Shown here: piece by piece, positions 1 through 11,829 of the stretch
Layout of the letters: every line of letters begins with the position of its first letter
Numbering within the stretch: the first letter of the stretch is position 1
Source of the DNA: Viscum album
Taxonomy: Eukaryota; Streptophyta; Magnoliopsida; Santalales; Viscaceae
NCBI GenBank assembly: GCA_963277665.1
Contig: OY728152.1
Span: 1,189,546,357-1,189,610,356, forward strand
DNA length: 64,000 bases
Reading direction: 5' to 3'
Notes under the pieces: generated by a model
Seen by the model: only the letters and a program-made list of their open reading frames with translations
What the model was told of the DNA's origin: nothing
The model's database searches: none
Program-made: the position numbers and the translations under genes

Positions 1-740
1 AAATGTTTCGCGCAGCCTTTAGGGTGACTTGCGCGCAATTCAAATGACTTGCGCGTAAAACCCTTTTGGTGCGAAAAACGTTTTCGCGCACCTTTCCTTT
101 TGCGCGCAACTTTTTCTCTTTTCGCGCAACTTCTCAAGTTTTCGCGCAGCTATCCTCTTTTCATGCAAACTTCTTCCTTTTCGCGCAACTCACTTAGCGT
201 ATAATTTACGCGCACCAGAGCTCGATATTTCTTCTAAGTGTCGAGCATTAACAACTAACAAGGGTTAGCCTCATATTTATAGGCATATTTGAACCCACGC
301 GAAAAACACTAATCCGCACGTAAAACCTCCTCCATGCGCGTAAAAACTCTTTTATGAAACTTCATATTTCGCGCCATGCTTCAAGTTTTTGCAAACCTCA
401 TGCCTTTGCCATTTTTCATCCTTCTAAGCATGAAGCACCAATTGCGCGCAAAATTCCGCACCGCGTTCCATATTGCGCGCAAACCCAATCTTTCCTGCAA
501 CATCAGATTTCGCGCACTGCTCCAATATTTCGCGCATTTTATGCCTTTGCCAATTTTTGATCTTCTGATCTCTAACCATCATTTGCGCGAAAAATTCATT
601 CCTTAATTTCACGCACCATGCCAATATTTCGCGCATCCCGCAGATTTTTCGCGCAACCCGCTACTATTTCGCGCATCCCGCAGATATTGCGCGCACCAAT
701 TTCTTTTTGCGCGAAGCATGCCTAAATTTCCGCGCACTCC
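1..740 (+). repeat. 20-bp tandem array of TTTCGCGCA-type motifs
   Basis: The motif TTTCGCGC occurs exactly at 6, 82, 120, 140, 179, 367, 508, 528, 627, 647 and 667 on the plus strand, and once on the minus strand within 582-592. Many one-base variants (TTGCGCGCA, TTTACGCGC, TTTCACGC) lie between. Two blocks keep strict 20-bp register: 81-200 (six units) and 627-740 (about six units). A higher-order duplication of about 140 bp is marked by TGCCTTTGCC at about 401 and 542. The overlapping short reading frames here (354-636) are by-products of the repeat. Confidence 0.9.
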
Positions 741-1778
741 ATTCCTTTGTCATTTTTCAACGTTCTGACCTTGAATAACTCTTTTGCACGTATAAACCAT
801 CTTCAATATTATGCGCAACATCCATTGCCAAGAACATTTCTTCATCTCCCGATTTTCAGGCCCTAAAATTTGGCAAACACTGGAAAATGGCGCCACCTTA
901 AATTGTGCTTTTCTGCCATCCCCAGATTGTCTATTGCTTTGCCATTTTATCTCTTTACTGTTTCCCATAACCATTCTTCTGTTCTTATCACGAATCCCAC
1001 TATCGTGATGTTTATCCTTTGATAGATCATCTTAAGCATCGTCAGAGTTGCAATGGGAACTGAATCTTTCCTATCTTCCAGCAGCATCATTCCTTCCAAT
1101 CAAAACATTATATGACTGGCATCATCATTTCTCCCCCTTTCCTTCATAAGGCTTGCATCACAAGTTCTCCTAACTCATGATTTGTGTGAAATACATACCA
1201 GCAAAGCATCGTCTGATTTATGATCCTTCTACAAAGTGAATTGATTTATCGCCTTTGACAACAAAATACAACACTCTGCAAAAGCTAACTCTTCAAACTT
1301 TCATCTTCATTCAACCTGGTCCCAATAGTGGGTGTCACTTTAGAACTTTTACCAAACTTGTAATCCCATGGGGTTGTGGCAGTAGTGTTGGGTTTGGGAA
1401 TTCAGCCACCCTCACTCTTTGTTTATACTTTTCACATATTTATTTTTGATGCATTGATGTTTACTAGAGGTTCTTCCTGGTTGGTGGTTATTGATCCTGA
1501 TGTGAGGTGTCTTTCCTTCTATTTGGGATGCCTATAAATTCTTCTTGGGATCCATATTTATTTTTGGGATTCCTAAACATACTTTATTGGGATTCATCTT
1601 CTAATCAATGTTGTTTTGGATATTTACTAGTATACCCATAGGTTTTACCTATGGTTTAGTTATTGAGCCTATATATTTGATTATTATATTATTGGTATGT
1701 CCATATATATTTCCTAGAATCCTTTTGTTGAGCATATAACTATGATATATGGTCATGGAGTCCCTAATGATTATACTT

Positions 1779-1905
1779 GTGGATGATTCCACTCTCCCAA
1801 GTGATAAGGATGATTCTTCTCTCCTCTGGTTGATATATGATGAGGTTGATTCTGCTATCTTCAATATGATATGTGATGAGGATTATTAATCTCTCCTCGG
1901 TCTGT
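1779..1905 (+). repeat. Imperfect minisatellite of about 37 bp in LTR F
   Basis: Three to four decayed units share the pattern GATGAGGATTATT followed by CTCTCC. Related pieces (GATAGGGATGATTAT, GATAGGGATGAATAC) continue to about 2060. No coding potential. Confidence 0.55.
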
Positions 1906-2569
1906 TTATACTCGTGGATGATCAGACAGTCCTGGGGTATAGGGATGATTATGCTCTCCCTAACTGGTTACTTGACCATGGTGTGGTGAATTTCATCTCA
2001 CAGCATTGGATTCCTGGAATAATTACACTCTTCCGGATGATAGGGATGAATACACTATCCCTTATTAGAGAATATAGGGGTGAGTATAGAATCTCACTGG
2101 TGATTTATCTTTATATATTTCTTAAGGTTGAGACCCTTAGGAAATATCTGAGTTTTGAATGTCGTGACCACCTATAGACTAAGACCTAGGGCTCAGACAT
2201 TGGACTAGATTTACATGGCCTGGGCAGTATGGAATCTAGCTCAGTGACCATTTACAGGATGTCTAGATGTACTTCACAATAATCCTTCTTTATAGTGATC
2301 TTAGGCTAGTATGGGTGTACCCAAGTGTTGAAAGAGTATCCCCCTGTGGTGACATAGCTTACTCCAAAATATTTTTATTGTTTCCCAAAGAAAGTACGTG
2401 TTGATTGGAATTAAAGGTCTAGAGATCGACTTAATTATACATGGCTTGAATGGTATGACATCCAACTTATTTCCCTTGCATAGGATGTCCAGATAATTGG
2501 GATTATAGACCCAAGGATCGACTGTTATTTGGTTTTATGATATTTCATTCACTTACTCATGAATATTCA

Positions 2570-2600
<31 letters not shown>

Positions 2601-3391
2601 GTTTATGTATGTGACTATATTTGTATACATATATAGATATGGACATCCATGGTGTCACTTTTCTGATTGGATAGGATTATTAACCTAGGGTTCAACTGTG
2701 GTTTCACATTTCATTTTACTTATCTTTTCCGTTGTGTCTCAGCTAGGTTGAGGAGTTTGCTTTTGTATACACTTATAGTAGAATAATTTATAGTTTCATC
2801 ATTGGGGTGGCCTGCTGAGATTATTTATCACCCATGTGCATTCACCTTGGTTTATTTTTAAACCTTAAGTCTACTTTTTAGGTTGATCACAATTGCATGA
2901 TGGTTAGGGATGAGGCCCAGAGTTGCATGATCAAGCAGAGCTACCATGTGGCTTCTTCTTTTTTGGTTGGTGTAGTTTGAGAGTATCTAGAGATTATCTA
3001 CATGCTCTAACTTAGAGTTAATAGTATAACCCTGTACTTTTATTTCAGTTCATTTTGTACTCTTATATCTATATGGTCGACCCAATGGGTGACCAGTGTT
3101 GTATGTATGATATAGTTTTCCGAGCTTTTGTAGCATTTTCATTTATTATTACAACATATTCTATTTGAGTTTATTTACTGCTTCTTCACTCTTTTTATTT
3201 ACTATTATGTATAATACTTAGCTATTTCCACTATTTTCTTACTTTGATATGAGGGAATAATCTCCCCACTATCAAACCCTAGGCCCTCGCTACTAGTCTA
3301 TTAACTCTAACATACAGGGAGGTGCAATTGAGGCCTATTAACCAACCGGATCAGGGAACCATTTTAGTGGAATCTGGTTCGGGACGTTACA

Positions 3392-4777
3392 TATATCCTA
3401 AATAAATCCATATCCATGGTATTCTATAGGTAAGTTTGATTTCTGAAGATTGAAAGAAAGATACATCCAGCACATAGGTTCATGGCACCAACATGCAATC
3501 TACTTGATTAGAGATATCGTGATAAATGGAATATATTATATAATAAGCATTTGTATGAGGTATTATGTCATTGTGGAATTAACTTCTTTCTCTATGGGTG
3601 TCTTGATGTGTTTCTAGATTCTAACCTTGTACATTAGGTTACATCACCTAATGCTACTGAGAAATAGGCCTAGAGGGTCACACACTATGTGTATCCAAAA
3701 TCTCAGTTAAATAATATATTATTATTTATTATTTAACAAGTTTAATAAATATTATTCCCAAACATGGTTTAATAATTATTCATGTATGGTTGATCACGTA
3801 TATTTTTGTTAGTAATTATTTGAGAGAATATTATGTGAGTGGAATATTTAATAAATATTTATTTTCTATTTAGTGAATATAATATTTATTTATTTATTAG
3901 TGAATAATTTAGTGATATTTATTTATTAAATAAAAATTCCTTATTCAAGGAAAATAAATATTTTGTAGGAATGGTGAATCGATTTTTTAGGTCCGGTGAT
4001 AAAAAATATATATTGAATATTATTTGATTAAATAATATTTAATTTAATCCGCAAGTTAAGAACATATTGAGGAAATATTATTATTATTATTTTATAAATG
4101 GGGTTCCTCAAGGGATTATATAAATATTAAAGGTTTATTATGAAAAATATTTATTTCAAAATCCTAATGGTAATTAAACCCAATTATATTATTTTTTTCA
4201 AGCGATTGAATTCATTTTTGTTGTGTACAATGACAGTCGGAGAGAATCCTCTCAAGCCCTAGAGATCTCCCTATCTAGGAATTCTCTCAATAATGGATGG
4301 TGATCCTCTTCCACCTCCCACTCTCGAGTCTAGAGAGATCAAGGAGAACACTTTGGAATTGATTCTCTTAGTGATCATAGGCGAACGATGCAAGGTATAT
4401 GATTTGTTGTGATAGCACTAGGAGATTCTTACGGTGACATTTGGAGATTTGTGGAACATGTGTGGATCACCACTTGAGGGAATATTCTCTTGATTCCTAT
4501 AATACAATGATGGTACAACATAGATGTTTTGTTATATCCATCAACAAAGAAATAATTCTCACAAGGTAATTCTTTTAATTGATTAAATTAATTATAAATA
4601 ATATGTGATGATCATGTGCTTGGTTCTAGTGTTCTATCACTTTTCTATTATATTTGATTCAATTTTATTGATCATGACATTTAATGTTGTGTAAATATCA
4701 TATTTATCATCGATCATGATAGAAATCAAAAGTTTCGTATGACCCATCACACACTTTCATTGTGCCCATAAAATTTA
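3392..4777 (+). repeat. 5' LTR of copia element G (left part cut by LTR F)
   Basis: Aligns over about 1.3 kb with 57371-58685. Shared landmarks include GTGATAAATGGA/ATGATAAATGGA, GAGGGTCACACACTA/GAGAGTCACACACTA, a long AT-rich stretch, AAGCCCTAGAGA, and the terminal GACCCATCAC/GACCCATCGC block. It is followed after two bases by an initiator-Met-tRNA primer site, which marks it as a 5' LTR. The two copies have diverged considerably. Confidence 0.75.
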
Positions 4778-4779
4778 AG

Positions 4780-4791
4780 TGGTATCAAAGG
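4780..4791 (+). promoter_or_regulatory. Primer binding site of G (tRNA-iMet type)
   Basis: TGGTATCAAAGG differs at two positions from TGGTATCAGAGC, the usual plant initiator-Met-tRNA primer site, and lies directly downstream of the LTR G copy. Confidence 0.75.
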
Positions 4792-7180
4792 GTTACATAA
4801 TTATTTATAATTATTTAAATATTGTGGATTGATTTATACATTTTTCATTTAGTTTTCAATTCTATTTTAATCATTATTTAAGCCTAATTGTGATATCTTC
4901 TTCTTACTCTTTCATTTATCATAGATCTAATAAATTCTATTAATCTTATGGACTAAATAAAATCGAAGAACTCATCTGGAGGTACTGAGGGTTCTGGAAA
5001 TATAACAAAAAGTACACGTTGTTTTCCTGAAGGTACACATCATGTACTAGGGTTCAATACACCAATAATTAATTCATAATTAATTCAAACTATATGCATT
5101 GAATACAGGAAGTTCATTTAATTTCTTACACCACATGTTGACTGGGTCAGCCTAGAACACGGTCAGTAAGAGTGCACATTGTGTAGTCCTTTAATTCACA
5201 TACAAGCTATGTATTTTCATACACAACCTACCTGGCTAGTGACCATGTAACTCGGAAACCACATGTTGTGTATCCCTTTGTACATATTGTGTACTAAAAT
5301 TTTAATGAGGCACAATTTACATGCAGAGTCCCTAGGAATGTGCCTCGAATAGATGGTGAGAGATGTACATGCTGTGTAGCTTTCCCATACACGCTATGTA
5401 CTTTTAAAAAATTACGTAGAATTAAAATTAATTTATTATACTATGTAAATATTATCGACATGTGATTTTTTGTGGTCATTAAGTTGATAGGACATGCCAT
5501 GTGATGGGATTTAATATATATATATATATATATATGTTTAATTAATTTTTCATAATTTTTAGATTTTTATATCATTTATGAGTCATATTACAGTTATTAC
5601 TCTTTTTGAATTAAAGCATAACACAAGACTGAAAATCATGTAATTCATGTAATCATTATGTTGAAAATACGCATCATGAAATTATGTGATAAGTTGTGTA
5701 TTTCATATATCACAAGATTAAACAGTATATGAGTATAATACTTTTTGGGTAGATTCAGAAAGGTATTCATCATGTTTCCTCTAAGGTACATTTATGTACA
5801 TAGTTAATTTCAAATAAATTTATTTAATTTGTTTAAAATTATAATGGATGAGAATCTAAATTAAATTCATATGATAATTAAGATAAAAGAATTGATTAAT
5901 TAAATATGATAATTAATTGATTGGATTTAGATTTATCTTAAATAAGAACGATTAATAATTGAATGCTAGTTTTATTAAATGTGTAATTTGTTGCATGAAT
6001 ATGGATGATCATAAGCATAGACTATGCCTTTATATGTCATTGGTTTCATTTAATTTATTATTAAATTAAATTTATGGAATTCGTGTCAACTCTCATCTCA
6101 TTATGTACGGGCATGTGTGCCTATGGTTTCTTTTATGTAAACTCTTTTCCTCACACCTTCTTGTGAGTAAAATCATATATAATGGATGGATATCTCAAGA
6201 TAGTGGATTTGGTTCATGTTTGATGTCGAGGCGAAACCAATCCAAGAGAGATACATATGTGGACAAGTGGAAAGCTATAAAACGAACCTTAAATAGTTCA
6301 AGGTGTTTTTTCCCCAAGGTCAACGGTTAGTTTATCAACTGCTGGATAAAATAAACATTAATAAAGTGTCATGATCATATTGATTTATTATTTTATTTCT
6401 ATCTAGATGCATGGTTATTTCATTATGGATGTTTTTTTTCAATCACATGAATTAATTAATTAACAATCATGAAATATAAAACTAAAATAAATTGGTTTCT
6501 GCATAAATATTATCTAAGACATGATTAATCACTTAAGTAAATATAATTAATATTAAAGACATGTGATAAATAGAATAATTTGAAATTTATGCATAAAAGG
6601 ATAAAATCCCTCAATAATATATATTAAGTTGGTATATCCTTCCACTACTTTAGTTAAAATTGAACCATGATTCAAAGTGCTTGACCAACTAAATTTGGGG
6701 TGCTTTAAATTATCAGGGGATTATAAAATGAATTTTTGGGTTTACTTAACTTAGTTCACATCAAGGTTTGACTACCAAAGCAGGACTTAGTGTAACTGAG
6801 AGGCAAGTCTTAAGGAAATTAAATTTCAGGATTTTAGGATTGGGGAGTCCACTCAACATATGAGGGAACTGTGAGTTAATGCAGTTGGAATTTGGAATGC
6901 CTATCTAAAACCATTAAGGTTTCTTGACCAACCAAATTTGAAGAAATGAGAAGGGTAATATGGATCCTTAACACTAGAATTTCCAAGCAACAGGATATTA
7001 CAAATCCAATAGTGAGGGCTATTGGGTTTCAATAAAATAGTAAGAGATTAATAAATATAATATTTATTTATTTATCTAAATTCTATCAAATAAATTACTA
7101 AATCTCTACTCATCTTACTTATAGAAATAGTAATAAAATGACAACAAACATATCACTGTGATCCATACTTTATAAGGATA
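4792..7180 (+). other. Untranslated leader of G, long, possibly with further insertions
   Basis: About 2.4 kb separate the primer site from the first recognisable gag sequence, long for a copia leader. No coding signature is convincing; a 75-codon frame at 6103-6330 has no family resemblance I can see. The stretch holds a cluster of near-palindromic TACACA..TGTGTA motifs (5020-5405), an (AT)n run (about 5516-5534) and two similar phrases reading TTGACCAAC with CAAATTTG near 6683 and 6923. Confidence 0.45.
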
Positions 7181-7189
7181 ACCCTCCCA

Positions 7190-7935
7190 TTAACACAAAT
7201 TTCCAAGAATGTAAAAGCTACTTACATGTTATACTTCACCATGAAAGGAAGTTGTATGTGTTGGAAGAACCTATTCCTAAATAACCTAGAAATGAGGATA
7301 TTGAGGGAGAGTTGTCTCTCTATAGTAAACATTTGGATGATTCTATATATGTTCAGTGTTTCATGATATCATTCATGGCCAAATAGATTTTGAAGCAAAA
7401 TGAGGACATGGTTTCATATAGCATGATGTCTCACCTTTAGGATCTCGATTACGATAATATAAGACAAGAGAGATACAAGATCTAAAATGATTTGTTTACA
7501 AATAATCTTGGAGAGTTTGTGCCAGTTGGGCCTCATGTAGTCAAGCTTATTAGATACATTTAATTCTTAGATGTCTTAGCGATTAAATTCCTAGATTAAT
7601 TTCATGCAGATATCATACTTTCCTCACTACCCAAGACCTTATCTTTTTTTATTATTAATTACAATATAAGAAATAATTATAAGAGTCTTTAGGAACTTTT
7701 TACTTTGATTATCCAAGTGGACAAGGACATAGGGTGTGATAAACTTGTGGTCCTTGTGGTGAATTAGAAAAGGAAGAAAAAGGTTAAGGGGGAAAAGACT
7801 CATAAAAAGTATAAATCTCCCAAGAACTATCCTTTCGATAATAGGAAGATCCAAAGATAGGGTAAGGAAAAGGAGGTAGTATGTTTTTCATGGGGTAAGC
7901 GAGGCCACTAAAATAAGAAATACACCCAAAACCAA
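7190..7935 (+). pseudogene. Copia gag remnant (element G)
   Basis: The plus-strand translation, with several stops, keeps the copia nucleocapsid (UBN2-type gag) landmarks in order: HHERKLYVLEEPIP near 7240, LYSKHLDDSIYVQCFM near 7320, a RQERYK segment near 7460, and PVGPHVVKLIRYI near 7520. A decayed zinc knuckle lies near 7882-7926 (CFSWGKRGHxNKKY); the second and last metal-binding Cys of the CX2CX4HX4C pattern are now Trp and Tyr. The product would have packaged element RNA into particles. It precedes the protease remnant in the normal copia order. Confidence 0.75.
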
Positions 7936-7959
7936 GGGCAAGCTAAAGTTTTGTTTTCT

Positions 7960-8226
7960 ATCAAATGTAATCTTTCAATATCTACACATTGGGTATTAGA
8001 TATATCTTGTGGTGATCACATCTATATCCAGATATGGGAACCAAGTATATTTTGAAATATTACTAAAGAAGAGGTGGATCTACGAGCTTCCAATGCTGTA
8101 AGGTTGGATTATCAAGCCATTAGTGACAACCACCTTTCATTGAAAATGGGAATTTTTTTTTGTTTTAATAGATTTTTATTATGTACCAATAGTTACCAAG
8201 AACATAATTTATGTATCATGCCTAGA
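7960..8226 (+). pseudogene. Copia protease remnant, interrupted by hAT element
   Basis: Near 7978 the translation reads THWVLDISCGDHI. This corresponds to the copia aspartic protease active-site region (W-x-LDTGCGSHI in relatives), with the catalytic DTG-type triad degraded. A following segment, EEVDLRASNAVRLDYQ, matches the usual continuation. The frame reaches the SCLD-type motif, where the 586-bp hAT element is inserted, and resumes at 8821 with DGFIFNF. The protease would have processed the Gag-Pol polyprotein. Confidence 0.65.
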
Positions 8227-8812
8227 CATGGCCAGCCCGGGTGATGTTATTTCCCAATACATGTATTCAAAACATTGATCTTTCCCATGTGTATATTAAT
8301 AATAATATAAATCAATAATGTTTCTGATAAAATTACCTACTTCTTGATGAATGAACCCATTTCAGTCATCATTTAACATGTACAGGAAGGGAGATGTCAC
8401 AAGTGAGGCATTTGCAAAGGTATGTTGATGAATGATATCATCAGAGTTGTGTGGTGAAGGAAGAAAGGGAGGAAGGGCATCACACTGAAGACTTGATTCG
8501 ATAGGGAGAAAGAATTTAGTGTTGGTGGGGAGAAGGTACGAAGACAAAGAGAATTACGATAGTGGAGGAATTGCATCGTTAGGGATAAAGAATTTGGTGT
8601 TTCTTGGTGAGAAGGTACACAGGTAGGTGGGGATATTGTGTTGTAAACAAAGAATCAACAAAGCATAGGGGTGAGTAGGTGAAAAGGAGAATGGTAGAGC
8701 AGATGAGGTAGAGAGAGTAGGGAATCACATTAGTGGAGGAAGGCTGGTTTCCCCTTTACAGGTTGTTTCCCTAGCCTACGAGCTGACGGGGCTTTCCCTC
8801 GGGTCAGGCCTG
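8227..8812 (+). mobile_element. Non-autonomous hAT-type element, 586 bp
   Basis: It is flanked by an exact 8-bp repeat, TGCCTAGA (8219-8226 and 8813-8820), the size hAT transposases make. The ends are imperfect inverted repeats: the left begins CATGGCCAGCCCGGG and the right, read inward on the minus strand, begins CAGGCCTGACCCGAGG. Joining across one TSD copy restores the copia frame (…CLD-TDGF…), which confirms an insertion. No transposase is present; a 61-codon antisense frame at 8362-8547 looks incidental. The interior is purine-rich. Confidence 0.8.
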
Positions 8813-8820
8813 TGCCTAGA

Positions 8821-9660
8821 TACAGATGGTTTTATTTTCAATTTTTGAAATAAAGGTTGTTTCTTTTTTAAAGACAACATATTTTATGGTATGTAACATT
8901 TAAATAAATATATTTATGTATTAAATTATAAAAACCAAGTATTTGAAATTGATAACAAATCATGTTCACACAACTCATATAACATCTAGTCGTGGCATCA
9001 TCGTCTTGGTCATGTAAATGAGAAACGTTTGAAAAATTTCTATCAATATGGTTATTTAGACTCTTCTGAGCTAAAACTACTTGAAAGATGGCATGAATTT
9101 TTATAAGTAAAATGAACAAACCACCATTCAGTGGACACGGTGAAAGGGACACTGAGCTTCTAGGATTGGTACACACTTTATGTGTGTGGACCATTTCTAC
9201 TAGAAGTTAGAGGTGGGTATTATTACTTTATAATTTTTTCTGATGACTTGAGTAGATATGGTTATCTATACTTGATGAAGTATAAGTCTGAGTCTTTTGA
9301 GAAATTCAAGGAATTCAAGAATGAATTATAGAATCAACTTGGAAAGAAGATAAAGAAGCTTCGATCAGGTCTAGGTAGTGAATATTTTAACCAAGATTTT
9401 ATCGATTTTTTATGGGAGTTTGGGATTCTATCTCAACTCACTCCACCTTATACACCATATTGGAATAGTGTTAGTGGAAGGTGGAATCATACCTTGTTAG
9501 ACATGGTAAGTTCGATGATGAGTCATTAAGATCTTCTATTATCCTTTTGGGGATATTCATTACAAACTGCGACATACACATTAAACCAAGTATCAACTAA
9601 AGTGGTAGATATAATTCCCTTCAATTTATGGAGAAGAAAGAAACTCATTTTGTCATATAC
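8821..9660 (+). pseudogene. Copia integrase remnant (element G)
   Basis: It opens with sequence like the region between protease and integrase (DGFIFNF near 8827), then the GAG-pre-integrase motif WHHRLGHVNEKRL near 8995. The catalytic core follows: YYYFIIFSDDLSRYGY near 9220, KKLRSGLGSEYF near 9358, and TPYWNSVSGRWNHTLLDM near 9450. Compared with family patterns (RSDxGGEY; GVSERRNRTLL), the second Asp and the catalytic Glu of the DDE triad are both Gly here, and stops are frequent. It could not integrate DNA. A 133-codon antisense frame (9526-9927) is a shadow. Confidence 0.8.
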
Positions 9661-10079
9661 ATGTGTATATGGTTGAAATACATTTGTTAAGACCTTTTTA
9701 GGAAATAAACTAGCACCCCGAGGCATAATTTGTATCTTTATAGGGTGTACCAAGGAAACAAAAAGATAATACCTATACAACCCGTCATACAAGAAAGTGA
9801 TTGTCGTTAGACAAGATGTTTTCTTGAGAGGGAGTACATCCTCAAAAGGGATAGTGGGAGAAAGATTGATTTCAGTGAAGTTGATGATCAAGATACACAA
9901 GAGTTGGTACAGGAACAGATTCCACAAGTCCCTATGAAATTATTTACTAAAACAAAAGTACTGCATAGGAGCACAAGAGAGGTATGATAACTAGAGATAT
10001 ATGGTTTTCTAGTCACTGAAGATGGTGACTCATTATTGGTTGACAATGATGAACCTCTCTCCTATAAAGAGGTAGTATA

Positions 10080-10740
10080 GAGCTCATAAGTTTCAAAATG
10101 GAAAGAAGCCATGAATTATGAAATTTATTCCATGTATCTAAACTGTGTTTGGGTTCAGGTCGATGTGCCAGTAGATGTAAAGCCTATAGGGTGAAAATGG
10201 GTATTCAAGAGGAAACTAAACATGGAAGGTAAATTAAATACCTATAAAGAAAGGATAGTGGATAAAGAGTTTAAATTGTGTTAAGTAATTGACTATGATG
10301 AAACATTCTCACCAGTTTCCATGTTTAAATCTATCATAATTATACATACTATAGAAACTTACCATGACTTTGAGATTTGGAAGATTGATGTCAAAACTGC
10401 TTTCCTAAATGGGAACCTTCAAGAAGATTTCTATATGACAAAACCAGAAGGGCTTGTGACTCTAGGTGATTCCAAAAATATTTTCAAGTTATAGAGATCC
10501 ATTTATAGATTGAAGAAAGAATCCAGGTCATGGACCATTCGATTCGATGAAGCTATAAAAGAATTTGGTTTTATTAAGAATGAATTTGAGCCATGTGTTT
10601 ACAAGAGGTTTAGTGACAATGCATCCATTATCCTAGTAGTATATGCTGATGACATATTAATTATTGCAAATGACATACCAATATTACAGTCTGTTAAGTA
10701 CTAGTTAAACAATTTTTTTCTTAATAAAGGATTTAGGTGA
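10080..10740 (+). pseudogene. Copia reverse transcriptase remnant (element G)
   Basis: The translation follows the copia RT order: WKEAMNYEIYSM near 10099, KWVFKRKLN near 10196, YDETFSPVSMFKSI near 10287, WKIDVKTAFLNGNLQ near 10378, and SIYRLKKESRSW near 10500. The active-site segment VVYADDILII near 10637 keeps the YADD metal-binding box. An uninterrupted frame runs 10510-10704, but stops elsewhere disable the enzyme. Several stops stand where relatives have Cys, Gln or Lys. It would have copied element RNA into cDNA. Confidence 0.85.
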
Positions 10741-11620
10741 AGAAGCCTATATTCTAGGGATCAATATTATTCATCATAGGCCCAAGAGGCTGCTTGGGAT
10801 AAGTCAAAGTATATACATTGAACAAATAAAAAATTGGTTTAGTATGGAATAATACGAGAGGGGATTGGTTCCAGTGTCACATGGTTTACATATTTCTAAT
10901 AAAGCGTGTCCTCATACACAATAAGAGAAAGAAAGAATGAATAAGATTACATATGATTCAACGATAGGATCAATCATGTATTTCATGTTGTTTACTAGAC
11001 TTGATGTTGCCTATGCATTGAGCATGGTAGGATGATATCAAGAAGGTCTAGGAGAACAGCATCGGTCTACTGTTAAGGCTATCCTCAAGTATATGAGAAG
11101 AACTAAGGATATGTTCTTGGTGTATGGAGGAAACGAGGAGTTGGTCATCAGGGGATATACTAATGCTATATTTTAAACAAATCATAATGATCTAAAGTCA
11201 CAATCAGGATATGTTTTTTATCTCAATAGAGGAGCTCTGAGCTAAAAGAGTTCAAAGTAGCCAGTTGTTGTTGATTCTACAGTGGTGTCCAAGTATATAG
11301 TGGCTTCTGATGTAGCCAAAGAAGTCATTTGGATATGAAACTTTGTTGAGGAGATTGATGTGGTACCTAGAAGTAAAGACCATATCATATTGTATTGTGA
11401 TAATACTACAGTGGTGGATCTTGCAAAAGAGCCAAGGTCACACCAATAGAAAAAGAATATACTCTAGAAGTATCACCTCTTGAGGGATTTTTATCAAAGG
11501 GGTAAAGTTACTGTAATCAGAGTACCCTCAGAAGAGAACGTGGTAGGCCCCTTAACTAAAGGTCTATCTCAGCAGAAGCATGAGTATCATGTGAGAACTA
11601 CCAAATTGAAGGTTGTTAGC
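10741..11620 (+). pseudogene. Copia RNase H remnant (element G)
   Basis: Landmarks are AYILGINII near 10747, GSIMYFMLFTRLDVAYALSM near 10970, ILKYMRRTKDMFLVYGG near 11080, a degraded GALSWRSKKQPTV-like box near 11230 with Trp and Gln codons now stops, VASDVAKEVIW near 11310, ILYCDNTTVVDLAK near 11390 and the terminal RVPSEENVVGPLTKGL near 11520. This is the usual 3' end of copia pol. CACTA-1 begins 13 bases past the recognisable end, before the polypurine tract. Confidence 0.8.
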
Positions 11621-11829
11621 ACTTGGCTCTAAAACTACAGAAAAAAACTGATTTAGCAATGGTTTTTTCACAAAAATTTTAAAAACCGCCACTAAATGAT
11701 TTTAAATTTTTTTAAATTTTTTTTAATTTTTTTTTAAAAAAAAATCATTTTTAGAACCAGTTTTTTAAAAACCGCTAGAAAATTGGAGCGGTTTTAAAAA
11801 AACCGCTACTAAATTAAAGGTAAATTTTT

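Larger units (their letters stand above)
1..3391 (+). mobile_element. Gypsy-type LTR F, 3' part (start lies outside window)
   Basis: Non-coding LTR-like sequence ending in GGGACGTTACA at 3391. The last 300 bases or so align by eye with the end of LTR E (57054-57370): both have a CTCCCCAC block, a block reading GAGGCC, then the ...GTTACA terminus. It contains a CG-rich 20-bp repeat array (1-740), a minisatellite of about 37 bp (about 1779-1905) and longer imperfect repeats (for example 2193-2270 against 2420-2505). The base run TATAT (3392-3396) after the terminus would be the right-hand TSD; the left one is outside the window. Sequence at 3397-3490 matches 18793-18891, so F interrupts the 5' LTR of copia element G. 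No believable gene is present. Confidence 0.65.

Noticed and set aside
354..636. Three overlapping frames of about 70 codons
   Set aside because: Generated by the CGCGCA repeat array.
9526..9927. 133-codon minus-strand frame
   Set aside because: Antisense to the copia integrase, which is clearly recognisable on the plus strand.
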